DNA of 53,316 bases from Caballeronia glathei. GTDB taxonomy: Bacteria; Pseudomonadota; Gammaproteobacteria; Burkholderiales; Burkholderiaceae. The stretch covers positions 1 to 53,316 of the forward strand of contig NZ_JFHC01000060.1 of NCBI RefSeq assembly GCF_000698595.1, in the 5' to 3' direction. The position numbers were made by a program, and so were the translations under genes. Below, piece by piece: positions 8,503 to 16,724 of the stretch. Each line of letters starts with the position of its first letter. Within the stretch, counting starts at the first letter, position 1. Under the pieces are notes generated by a model. The model ran no database searches. It was not told the DNA's origin and saw only the letters and a program-made list of their open reading frames with translations.

Positions 8503-9594
8503 ATGAAAACAGGCGTGAAAACAGGGAACCCGCAGCAGCATCTTCTCGTTGTCGGTGGTTATGGAGTGGTCGGGACCGGAGTCGTAAATCACATTCTGGG
8601 TATGCCCGACTGGCGGATCACGACCGTCGGACGTTCGCCAGCCCCAACACATTTGGTGGACGGGCGCGTCGCGCCTCCGCATATCCAGGCCGACTTGCTC
8701 GATACCGAAAGCCCGAACGCTGACCTCACGAAATTGTCTGATGTCACGGCGATGGTTTTTTGTGCGTACGTCGAGCGCGAAAGCATGGCGGCCACTGTGG
8801 GTCCCAACGTCGACATGCTTGCCAATGCGCTCGACCGTCTCCGGCAAGCTGGATCCCCATTGAGCAGTGTCGTCCTGATCGGTGGCGGGAAATCCTATGG
8901 TGCTCATCTCGGACCCTACAAAACGCCCGCCAAAGAGCGAGACCCACGCTTCATGGGGCCCATCTTCTATAACGATCAAGAGGACCTCCTGCAACGAAAG
9001 GCGGTCGAGATGGGGTACGAGTGGACAGTGCTTCGACCTGACGCCGTGCTTGGCCCAAGTATCGGCTCCCCGATGAACCTGTTGATGGGGCTAGCCGCCT
9101 ATGCTTCCGTGAGCAAGGAACTAGGGATCCCATTGCGGTTCCCCGGTACCAATGGGGCATGGCGCTCGCTGCTGCAAGCAACCGACGCAGATGTGCTGGC
9201 GCAGGCGGTGACGTGGGCGATTACCCATGATGCTGCGCGAGGCGAGATTTTCAACGTGACGAACGGCGACAACTTCCGCTGGGAGCACCTCTGGCCGGAA
9301 ATAGCCACCTTCTTCGACATGAAGGTCGCTCCTCCGCAACCAATGCGACTTGTGGATCAAATGGCGGACAAGGGAGATCTGTGGCAATCAATGGTGACAC
9401 GCCATAGGCTGCGCGACACCCCCTGGCACAAGTTGGCGTCATGGCCATTCGTCGATGCCTGCCTGAAGATGGACTACGACACGGTGCAGAGTACGATCAA
9501 AATTCGACAGGCCGGATTCAACGGATGCATGGACACTCACGATGGTTTGATCCGCGGGCTGTCGCAACTCAGACATCAAAAGTTGATCCCGTAA
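8503..9594 (+). CDS. SDR family oxidoreductase, PRISE/progesterone 5-beta-reductase-like
   Basis: This 363-residue atypical SDR begins with an NADP Rossmann motif (VVGGYGVVGTGVV) and carries FYNDQEDLL, which corresponds to the Y-x-x-Q-E-D region of the PRISE (iridoid synthase/progesterone 5-beta-reductase) group. Later segments (EIFNVTNGDNFRWEHLWP) are also typical of this group. Members reduce activated C=C bonds of enones with NADPH. The start at 8503 has a GGGAGAG ribosome site 7 bases upstream. An earlier in-frame ATG at 8470 lies before that site. It is probably controlled by the divergent LysR regulator. Confidence 0.87.
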   Translation: MKTGVKTGNPQQHLLVVGGYGVVGTGVVNHILGMPDWRITTVGRSPAPTHLVDGRVAPPHIQADLLDTESPNADLTKLSDVTAMVFCAYVERESMAATVGPNVDMLANALDRLRQAGSPLSSVVLIGGGKSYGAHLGPYKTPAKERDPRFMGPIFYNDQEDLLQRKAVEMGYEWTVLRPDAVLGPSIGSPMNLLMGLAAYASVSKELGIPLRFPGTNGAWRSLLQATDADVLAQAVTWAITHDAARGEIFNVTNGDNFRWEHLWPEIATFFDMKVAPPQPMRLVDQMADKGDLWQSMVTRHRLRDTPWHKLASWPFVDACLKMDYDTVQSTIKIRQAGFNGCMDTHDGLIRGLSQLRHQKLIP

Positions 9595-9751
9595 GCTGCG
9601 GTAAACGGGTTCCGACCGTGATCGCGTCTCGCGCCGGAACTTGCCGGACGGCACTACGGTCAGACCTGCCCGCAATCAACCTGCCTCACTTCATGAGGTT
9701 GGCCGCAGTGACTTCGCGTAGGCAAACGCAGGGGCGCTGCGGCGCGGGTGA

Positions 9752-11506
9752 CTACCTTGAGCGTATTACAGCCGAGTCAGCGCGCGTCGCCAAAAAACTG
9801 TGAATCTGCGCTATGACGGCGGCGCCCTCGCCCACGGCCGCCGCGACACGCTTCGTCGATCCCGATCGCACGTCACCAATGGCGAATACCCCGTCCACAC
9901 TGGTTTGAAGCGGCAAGGTGCGCGTCGCAGCAACCGCACCGACGTCGGTGCCCGTCAATACAAATCCATTTTGATCCGTCACTACGCCGCACGTCCGCAA
10001 CCAGGACGTATTGGGCTCCGCGCCAATGAAAAGGAAAAGATGATGCGTCCCGAGGCGCCGCTCGAGACCATCGCCTTGCCGATAGTGGACTCGTTCGAGT
10101 CGTTCATCACCTTCCAGCCCGATCATTTCCGCGCCTGTGTTTATAGTCACGTTGGGCAACGATTCGATGCGCTCGATCAGATATCGCGACATGCTGCGCG
10201 CGAGATCCGGGCCGCGAACGAGTACATGCACATGGGCAACCTGCGAAGCAAGAAAAACGATCGCCTGGCCCGCCGAATTTCCGCCGCCGACCAACAGCAC
10301 TGGCTCGTTGCGACACAGCCGTGCCTCAATTGGCGTTGCCCAATAATAGACGCCGCGACCTTCGAAGCGTGCAAGTCCTTCCACCGCCGGACGCCGGTAT
10401 TCAGCGCCGCTCGCAATCACTACCGTACGCGCCGCGATACGCCGGGCGTTGGCAAGCTCGATTGCGAGCGGATAGCGTTCGCAATGCAAGGTCTTCACTT
10501 CGAGCGGAATTCCAATGTGCGTGCCGAATTTCTGTGCCTGATTAAACGCTCGGGCCGCCAGCGCCTGACCGGAAATTCCAGTCGGAAAACCAAGATAGTT
10601 TTCGATGCGCGAACTCGTACCCGCCTGGCCGCCCGGCGCCCTGCAATCGAAAACGGCTACCGACAAACCTTCCGACGCCGCGTACACGGCCGCCGCGAGC
10701 CCGGCCGGCCCGGCGCCCACCACCGCGAGATCGTAGATGTGTGCAGGATCGAACTCCGGAATAAGGCCCAGGCAGGATGCCAGTTGTGCCTCATCCGGAT
10801 TGCGCAGCATGGTGCCGTTCGCGCACAGAACGAGGGGCATGTCGCCGCTCGCGGGAGTCAGGCGCTCGAGCAGCGCGATGGCCTCTGCATCATGTACGTC
10901 AAGCGTCATGTGCGGATGGCCATTTCGACGCAGGAAGTACTGAAGCGCGACTAGCCGGGCATCGTCGGGCGCGCCCACGAGCACCGCCCCCTGTCCGCGC
11001 TCGATGGCCGCGACACGCCTCAGGATCAGCGCGCGCATGATCCTTTCGCCAAGCTCGGCTTCGGCGATCATCAGCGCGCGTAACCGATCGGGCGGAATAA
11101 CCAGTGCCTCGACATTTTCCATCACTTCCGCATCGACCAGGCCCCGCTTGCCTGAGAGCATGCCGATGTCGGAGGTGAACTCGCCCCGTTGCACCCTGGC
11201 GCGAAGCAGTCCGCGATGGCCCATTCCATCCCGGCGGACGTAGCGTATCGTCCCCGACAACAGCACGAACATGCCGGGGCTTGCGCCGCCTGCCCGGTAG
11301 AGCGTTTCGCCGGCAGCGTAGCTGCGAGACGTGCCAAACCGGAGTACACGCTCGATTTCGGAATCGGTCAGCACCGGAAACATCTGGCCGAAGCGCGGAT
11401 TGCCCTGTGGCGTCTGTTCCTCGAATGCAAATTCACCCGTGCCTTCTGTCCCGGCATCGGGTTGGCGCTCAGGCGCATCACCGTGAGAAGTAGCGTCGCT
11501 GTTCAT
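9752..11506 (-). CDS. Cyclic-nucleotide-binding domain fused to thioredoxin-reductase-like FAD oxidoreductase
   Basis: The 584-residue protein joins three parts. An N-terminal cNMP-binding-like barrel (about residues 40-155) comes first. A linker domain with a thioredoxin-like look (VALQYFLRRNGHPHMTLDV) follows. The last part is a two-dinucleotide flavoprotein from about residue 255, with GAGPAGLAAAVYAASEG for FAD, LVGGGNSAGQA for NADPH and FAIGDVRSGSTKRV near the end. The redox CxxC of true thioredoxin reductases is absent: the site reads YYWATPIEARLC. It is therefore probably a ferredoxin/flavin-type reductase-like enzyme rather than a thioredoxin reductase. The start at 11506 follows an AAGAGG site 6 bases upstream. 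Confidence 0.87.
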   Translation of the reverse strand: MNSDATSHGDAPERQPDAGTEGTGEFAFEEQTPQGNPRFGQMFPVLTDSEIERVLRFGTSRSYAAGETLYRAGGASPGMFVLLSGTIRYVRRDGMGHRGLLRARVQRGEFTSDIGMLSGKRGLVDAEVMENVEALVIPPDRLRALMIAEAELGERIMRALILRRVAAIERGQGAVLVGAPDDARLVALQYFLRRNGHPHMTLDVHDAEAIALLERLTPASGDMPLVLCANGTMLRNPDEAQLASCLGLIPEFDPAHIYDLAVVGAGPAGLAAAVYAASEGLSVAVFDCRAPGGQAGTSSRIENYLGFPTGISGQALAARAFNQAQKFGTHIGIPLEVKTLHCERYPLAIELANARRIAARTVVIASGAEYRRPAVEGLARFEGRGVYYWATPIEARLCRNEPVLLVGGGNSAGQAIVFLASQVAHVHVLVRGPDLARSMSRYLIERIESLPNVTINTGAEMIGLEGDERLERVHYRQGDGLERRLGTHHLFLFIGAEPNTSWLRTCGVVTDQNGFVLTGTDVGAVAATRTLPLQTSVDGVFAIGDVRSGSTKRVAAAVGEGAAVIAQIHSFLATRADSAVIRSR

Positions 11507-11785
11507 AGTAAGCCTCTTCGCCGCATGCCTGAACACAGAACCGGGTCGCGATCGCGGCAGATGTCATCGCGGCAGACAACGCCCGCGCCAGCAGCTTATT
11601 ACATCGCCACAACAAGAAGTTATGCAATTGCATACAATATGCTTGTCAGCGTAAGGCCCGCGTTCAGAAGACGAATGACGTCCTCGGGACAAATGAAGGG
11701 CCGCGGTGAAAATCGGGTAAGCACCGTCGGCGCTCGTAGTCACGATTCAGGCGGGCGAGCGCTCACGCCCGCCCCGACTTGCTGA

Positions 11786-12015
11786 TTACTTCACCGGCGG
11801 AAAATCGACAGTGGTGTCGTTGATACGATTGAACGTATTGGTGAAGATTGTCAGTGCGATCGCAAGTGAAATGTCTGCCAACTGCGTCTCCGTGTATTGC
11901 GCTGCACGAATTGCCTCGAAGTCCGACTGCGAGAGCGTGCCCCTGCTCAGTTGCAGCTTGCTAACAAACGCGACGAGCGCGTCGCGCTTCGAATCGCCTG
12001 TCGGCTCGCCCGCCC
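11786..12015 (-). pseudogene. Carboxymuconolactone decarboxylase family, C-terminal remnant
   Basis: The last 75 residues of a minus-strand frame (SKRDALVAFVSKLQLSRGTLS through FNRINDTTVDFPP) match the C-terminal half of AhpD/carboxymuconolactone-decarboxylase-like proteins. The part that holds the CxxC-H active site is missing. Upstream of about 12015 the same frame is only the antisense of an AraC remnant. The gene is therefore truncated at its 5' side by a deletion or recombination junction. Confidence 0.65.
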
Positions 12016-12197
12016 GGATGCTGGCAGACATCAGAATGAGCATTGCAGCCAACGCTCTCAAGAACCCTTCGCTCGGCACCGAATCCGTGGCTGAACTCGT
12101 CGGGTACCAGTCCATAGCGGCTTTCCGAAGGGCCTTTACACCACGCATGGGGGTCACGCCCGGCGCATGGCGACGCTCCGCACGGCCAACTGCCTGA
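12009..12197 (+). pseudogene. AraC family regulator, C-terminal helix-turn-helix remnant
   Basis: The plus strand encodes about 60 residues matching the end of an AraC-family regulator: ADIRMSIAANALKN, SVAELVGYQSIAAFRRAF and MGVTPGAWRR, which is the second helix-turn-helix with its signature. The N-terminal ligand domain and first helix-turn-helix are absent. The open frame upstream is antisense to the decarboxylase remnant. The two remnants meet tail to tail at about 12010-12020. Confidence 0.65.
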
Positions 12198-12241
12198 AGG
12201 CAGTAGCGCGATGCTTCAAAAGTGCGCAGGTTCCTCGGCAC

Positions 12242-12734
12242 CGTGCCTCACAAGTGTCGTGACCAAACGACAACGACCCAAAGAACGTATTCTCGACAAG
12301 GCCGGTTCGCACGGGCTTCGCGCTGCATTACAGGCCCTTGAACGGGACCGCTCGCCGTATCTGGCGCCGCCGCTTGACGATCCCGCATCGAGCCCCCGGA
12401 TTTTTCCATCTACATTCGTCGTCGCCGCCGCATCTGCCGCGAAAGCAGCGTGTTGGAAGGCTGGTTGTCGACGTTGTTGCCGAACGCCGGGCGCCCGAGT
12501 CCTCGCTGCGTCACCTTCGAACCGTCTGCCCGGGTAAGCGATCCTTCCTAAGCGCCGGTGTTCGCGGCCCGTTCGTAAGCGAGGTGCATCGCACCAATCC
12601 GGTGCTCATTTTGCGCTCATTCACGCCAGCTACAGTGACGATCAGTGAGGTCGCCGTATACCTGTCGGGCTGTTTCGGTCCCGCAAGGAAAAAGTGCGGT
12701 TGGCGGCAAGGAGCTCAAACAAAGGAGAGCGCTC
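12242..12734. other. Stretch without a recognisable gene
   Basis: About 490 bases follow the AraC remnant. A short run after 12255 (RPKERILDKAG) recalls the N-terminus of a TetR regulator but continues into nothing recognisable. The rest reads as arginine/proline-rich shadow frames. No terminator or RNA gene was seen. Confidence 0.35.
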
Positions 12735-12944
12735 ATGTTTCCAGTGCTGCTTATTGATCTGAGCAATTTGACGAAAAAGCGAGATGCGTGCCTCGAGATC
12801 ACGCATGATTGCTCGCGCCCGTCTATGCCGTTGCCTATTCCGTTGCCGAAAATAGCCAAGACAGGGCCGGTTACGCGTGGCTCCTTGCACTGTCCGGGGT
12901 GGGTCGATCTGCTTTGGCAACGGTTGCACCCGGCAATACGATGA
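12735..12944 (+). CDS. Possible small or frameshifted gene of unknown function
   Basis: An ATG with a strong AAAGGAG ribosome site 7 bases upstream opens a 69-residue frame beginning MFPVLLIDLSNLTKKRDACL. Beyond about residue 25 the composition becomes less protein-like. A different frame (AENSQDRAGYAWLLALSG, about 12850-12905) looks more like a real hydrophobic protein segment. One explanation is a frameshift inside a small membrane-protein gene. I cannot name the family. Confidence 0.3.
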   Translation: MFPVLLIDLSNLTKKRDACLEITHDCSRPSMPLPIPLPKIAKTGPVTRGSLHCPGWVDLLWQRLHPAIR

Positions 12945-13089
12945 GCAGCATCAACAGGCGTTGCGCTTGGGAAGAGCATATCCGGGACCGGTGTAGAATC
13001 GGCTCGCGACGACAAGGGCGATGCACGGTTGCTCCCATGGCGTCTCACCTGCCGTTCACATCCCGCTTCGGATGACGTACTGCATACAC

Positions 13090-14418
13090 ATGTTCCTGCC
13101 CAAGATCCGATCGCTAAGAAATCAACTCGTGCTCGCCTTGTGCGTGCTGGTTAGCGTCGTCGGCGTGGTGCAGGGCATCAGTTCCTACCAGTTATCCAGA
13201 GCGGGCATGAGCGCGCTGCTCGATCTGCGGCTCGAGCAGGCCGCAACACGCCTCTACAGCAGTGGACTGGCCGATTCGTTGCCCACCATCGCCGCGCGCG
13301 GTTCGCAACCCGAGGGCGATATCGTCGTCACGATCTGGAAGGAAGGCGTGACATCGCCGTATCGTTCGACGGAACCTTCGCTGGCCTTGCCACGCGATGC
13401 CGAGCCGGGCTTCGCGACGAGAAGTGTGAACGGGGAGAACTGGCGCATCTACACGCTGCGCGAACCTTCCATGGTGATTCAGGTTGCGCAGCGCTCCCGC
13501 GTGCGGCATGAACTCACGGAAGCGCGCTCGATGAATACGCTTTGGCCGATGATCGTGCTGGTGCCATTGGTGTGGATTGCCGTCCTGCTCGTGGTCCGGC
13601 GCGCGCTGCGGCGCCTGACGAGTCTGGGCGCGCAGGTGCAGGCCATCGACCCGACGCATTTCAAGACGCTGTCGACATCCGGCGTGCCGACCGAGATTCG
13701 CCCGTTCATCGCTTCGATCAACATGATGATCGAACGTCTCGCGCAATCCATCGAGACCGAACGAAAGTTCATCGCCGACGCCGCGCACGAATTGCGCACG
13801 CCGATCACCGCGTTGCAATTGCAGGCCGACAATCTCCAGCCGCATATCGCGCCCGGCAATCGGGAGCGCTTTGGTGAACTGCAAAGCGGCATCACTCGCA
13901 GTGGCAGACTCATTGCGCAATTGCTGCGACTCGCGCGCGCCGATGCAGCATTGCAGCCCGATACGCTGACTCGCGTCGACGTATCGAAAGTAGTCGTCGA
14001 AGTCGTGGCAGAAGTCCTGCCGATCGCGATGAAGCGCGGCATCGACATCGGCGCCGAGGAGATGACAAGCGCCCACGTGCGTGCAAACGAAGCGGATATC
14101 GGCATTGCGCTACGCAACCTGGTGAGCAACGCGATCCGCTACACGCCCGATGGAGGCAAGGTCGATCTGAGCGTGCATCTGCGCGACAGCATGGTCTGGA
14201 TCGAAGTCGTCGATACCGGGCCGGGCATCGACGAGGCGCTATTGCCGCGCGTATTCGACCGCTTTTTCCGCGCGAACACCCAGACGGAGGGTAGCGGCCT
14301 CGGGCTCTCGATCGTGCAGGCCATCGTGAACCGATATGATGGCATGGCAAGCCTGCGCAATCGCGATGATGGTCAAACGGGCATTGTCGCGTCGGTCGGC
14401 TTCATCGCCGTGCCTTGA
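13090..14418 (+). CDS. Sensor histidine kinase (EnvZ/QseC-like)
   Basis: The 442-residue membrane kinase has an N-terminal membrane helix (about residues 12-33), a periplasmic region of about 110 residues and a second helix before a short HAMP-like linker. The H-box is AHELRTP, the N-box is NLVSNAIRYTPDGG, and the G-boxes are DTGPGI and GSGLGLSIV. It would autophosphorylate on the H-box histidine and pass phosphate to an OmpR-type regulator, but no response regulator gene lies on either side. The start is uncertain, because in-frame ATGs also occur at 13072 and 13021. I chose 13090 because the membrane helix then lies at the usual distance. Confidence 0.87.
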   Translation: MFLPKIRSLRNQLVLALCVLVSVVGVVQGISSYQLSRAGMSALLDLRLEQAATRLYSSGLADSLPTIAARGSQPEGDIVVTIWKEGVTSPYRSTEPSLALPRDAEPGFATRSVNGENWRIYTLREPSMVIQVAQRSRVRHELTEARSMNTLWPMIVLVPLVWIAVLLVVRRALRRLTSLGAQVQAIDPTHFKTLSTSGVPTEIRPFIASINMMIERLAQSIETERKFIADAAHELRTPITALQLQADNLQPHIAPGNRERFGELQSGITRSGRLIAQLLRLARADAALQPDTLTRVDVSKVVVEVVAEVLPIAMKRGIDIGAEEMTSAHVRANEADIGIALRNLVSNAIRYTPDGGKVDLSVHLRDSMVWIEVVDTGPGIDEALLPRVFDRFFRANTQTEGSGLGLSIVQAIVNRYDGMASLRNRDDGQTGIVASVGFIAVP

Positions 14419-14587
14419 AGGATGCGATGTGCGTGCTGCACCAGAGTCGTTAAGTGCGCTCTTCATTCGCCCAAGGGTGCACGCGCGATCTTTCATATGA
14501 AGTTCGATGCACCCCGCCGAACGCCTCTCGGCCGACACCGCAGGCGGTTGGTTTTTCCGGGACTGCGCCGGAGCCAGCCCAAGTACA

Positions 14588-15247
14588 TTAGTCGCTGTGC
14601 CGCTGCTTTCGGTCGCTATGCTTGCGCACGTTACTGGCAAGTTCGGAGATGATCTCCGTAGCTGCTCCGATGATCTGATTGAAGTTGAAACCCGCACGCG
14701 TCATCTCTCGATAAAATGATCTTGCAAGAATCTTCGAAAGCTGACTCGGGTTTTGAATCGATTGAGCGACGATGTCACCGATCGTTTGGTCCGACGGCCG
14801 CCTCAGCGACATCTGTGCGAAAGGCGAGGCAACGAGCTTCTGTAGTCTGTCCGCTTCAATCGCTTTTGTGAGGAATACGCTGAGAATCCGCAGCGCGTTC
14901 AGGTCATCCTCATTGAATTGCCGCCCGCTTCGTGGGCCCGAAACCTGCACGACACCAATCGCCTTTCCTTTCAGCGCAAGAATGGAAAACATCTTGTCGC
15001 GACTGTCCGAATATTCAACGATTGCCGTCTTCGCCCCGATATGCACCTCGCCGAATGACGCGACGTGATCGGCGCACACTTCAGCGATCCGCTCGTCGAT
15101 CGGAATCGACACGACACATCGCTTCACTCCCAGCACCCCGGCGACCATCGAGGCGAGTTCTTCCGGGGAGTTCACGAAATCCTGAGTGACCGCAATCTCA
15201 TCCATCTGCGGATTCGGCAATTCGTAGACTTGTTCTGAACTTTTCAT
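14588..15247 (-). CDS. GAF domain protein
   Basis: The 219-residue soluble protein contains a GAF-like sensor domain over about residues 15-135 (features such as AIVEYSDSRDKMFSILALKG and AIGVVQVSGPRSGRQF followed by DLNALRILSVF). A helical C-terminal region (SIQNPSQLSKILARSFYREM) follows. GAF domains bind small ligands or redox cofactors, but no output domain is recognised. A GAGAGGTT ribosome site precedes the ATG. It is convergent with the kinase and shares its direction with the small gene at 15308-15523, with which it may form an operon. Confidence 0.7.
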   Translation of the reverse strand: MKSSEQVYELPNPQMDEIAVTQDFVNSPEELASMVAGVLGVKRCVVSIPIDERIAEVCADHVASFGEVHIGAKTAIVEYSDSRDKMFSILALKGKAIGVVQVSGPRSGRQFNEDDLNALRILSVFLTKAIEADRLQKLVASPFAQMSLRRPSDQTIGDIVAQSIQNPSQLSKILARSFYREMTRAGFNFNQIIGAATEIISELASNVRKHSDRKQRHSD

Positions 15248-15307
15248 ATGCGCAACCTCTCGAAAGGCCCTTATCGTGTGTCGTCGTAACCGCTACATCT
15301 CGTCGCT

Positions 15308-15523
15308 TCAAAGAGCGTTATAACCTACCGCGCGCCCGACAAAGAGTCCAGCCTCATAGGCGGCTTCGAGCGCCCGCCCGAGCTCTCGAACGCTGACGGT
15401 TCTAAAGCCGGCAGACGGGGCTCCGGTGGGTTCGAAAGATTCGATACCAAGCACTTCGTTCGAGATGGTGCGCAGCACTTCCTCACGCGCATCGTTCCTC
15501 GTGCTTTCCATGATCATGCTCAT
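15308..15523 (-). CDS. Small DUF6900-like protein
   Basis: This 71-residue protein carries ISNEVLGIESFEP and VRELGRALEAAYEAG, which resemble the DUF6900 pattern of a short helix, the LGI-x-(S/T)-(F/L)-E turn and a final ALEAAYEAG helix. The function is unknown. A perfect GGAGGTGA ribosome site 5 bases before the ATG at 15523 decides the start. A longer frame beginning at 15580 lacks such a site. It probably heads a two-gene unit with the GAF protein. Confidence 0.6.
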   Translation of the reverse strand: MSMIMESTRNDAREEVLRTISNEVLGIESFEPTGAPSAGFRTVSVRELGRALEAAYEAGLFVGRAVGYNAL

Positions 15524-15836
15524 TTCAGTCACCTCCCTGTCCCCGCTCAACAATCGTTCAATCGTCTTATCACGTTCCATGAGAGCACCGCTGACTGGGC
15601 ATCGTGAATGACATGAGGTTATGCGGCAATAGTTAGGATCTGGTTAGCACGATTCGGCGTGGACAGATGCCGCAAGGGCGCCTTCCTCGACACGTCATAC
15701 CGATATGGACCTCTGCCGGCATCCGGCTGGCCCAGGGCCGTAATTCTCCTCTAACTGTCAACCGGCAAGCTGTCCCTGCTTGATCCAGTCCCAACTCGTC
15801 GACGGCGAGCGGCAGCGTTCCTAACAGGTGACAACC
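15524..15836. other. Divergent intergenic region upstream of locus 1
   Basis: About 310 bases separate the small minus-strand gene from the alpha/beta hydrolase. It must hold promoters for both directions. No sigma-70 box of good quality was found for the hydrolase. The only ribosome-site-like element is AGGTGA just before 15837. No RNA or repeat was recognised. Confidence 0.4.
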
Positions 15837-16724
15837 ATGAAACGACCCTCTTTCATGCAGCGGCGCAGCGTCAGGATTCGCAATGGCGGCTTCGACATCG
15901 CCATCGAAGATTCAGGCGGCACCGGAAGGCCTTGCGTGCTGCTTCACGGTCGCGGCGAGTGCAGTGGCGTGTGGCGCACCTTGACGGAAGCTGCGCCTTC
16001 CGACCACCGTTTCGTCACCATCGACTTTCGCGGCCATGGCGATTCGAGCTGGGACCCGAATGGCAATTATGATCCCAGGACCTTGGCGGGTGACGTGTTC
16101 GAAGTGCTGATGGCATTGAATATACGACAGCCTGTACTCGTCGGTCATTCACTCGGCGGCAGCGTTGCCCTTCATCTGATTGGCATGCTCGAACAGTTCG
16201 CTTCCGGACTGGTCCTGGTCGATTTTGGACCCGAGTCCGATTCCGCCGGTTCACAAAAGGTGCGCACTGAAATACGCGAGACTCCGACCCGGTTCAACTC
16301 GATCGCCGAATATGCGCAATGGCTGCAGGACCGGCGCCCGCTCGCAAGCGCCCGCGCGCTACACTACATGGCGGCGCACGCCTTGCGCCCGACGCACACG
16401 GGTGCCTACGAGCCGAAGCTGGACAGGGCCGTGGCCGATGACCGGCCACTGAACGATGGATCACGCGAGGAACACGTCTGGACCATGCTCCGGTCGGTGC
16501 GATGTCCAAGTCTCGTCGTGAGAGGCGTCGGGTCCGCGATACTCAAGCCGCAGGTCGCGTTGCGCATGGCCCATCATGCCTTGCCCAAAGGGCGGCTCGC
16601 GACGATATCCGGCGCAGGCCACGCAGTGATGACCGATAATCCCGGGGAATTCAACCAGACGATCCAGGCGTTTCTTGCTTCGCTGTCGCCTGCCGCAAGC
16701 GGAGATCAGCCATGTTCGCAGTGA
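15837..16724 (+). CDS. Alpha/beta hydrolase
   Basis: The 295-residue alpha/beta hydrolase has an oxyanion region (LLHGRGECSGVW), the nucleophile elbow GHSLGG near residue 110, the DFRGHGDS loop and a catalytic histidine in GAGHAVM near residue 265. It could hydrolyse an ester, lactone or thioester. It overlaps the exporter gene by 13 bases, so the two are translated together. In this position it may act on the peptide of locus 1, for example as an editing enzyme, a maturation enzyme or self-protection against a lactone. That is inference from position only. An AGGTGA site supports the ATG at 15837 over the GTG at 15828. Confidence 0.85.
   Translation: MKRPSFMQRRSVRIRNGGFDIAIEDSGGTGRPCVLLHGRGECSGVWRTLTEAAPSDHRFVTIDFRGHGDSSWDPNGNYDPRTLAGDVFEVLMALNIRQPVLVGHSLGGSVALHLIGMLEQFASGLVLVDFGPESDSAGSQKVRTEIRETPTRFNSIAEYAQWLQDRRPLASARALHYMAAHALRPTHTGAYEPKLDRAVADDRPLNDGSREEHVWTMLRSVRCPSLVVRGVGSAILKPQVALRMAHHALPKGRLATISGAGHAVMTDNPGEFNQTIQAFLASLSPAASGDQPCSQ

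Noticed and set aside
15751..15759. CTAACTGTC upstream of locus 1 resembling CTAACTCTC upstream of locus 3 (47462), as a possible shared ECF sigma box
   Set aside because: Only about nine bases agree, the following sequences differ, and no matching element was found before the locus 2 operon. It is most likely chance.
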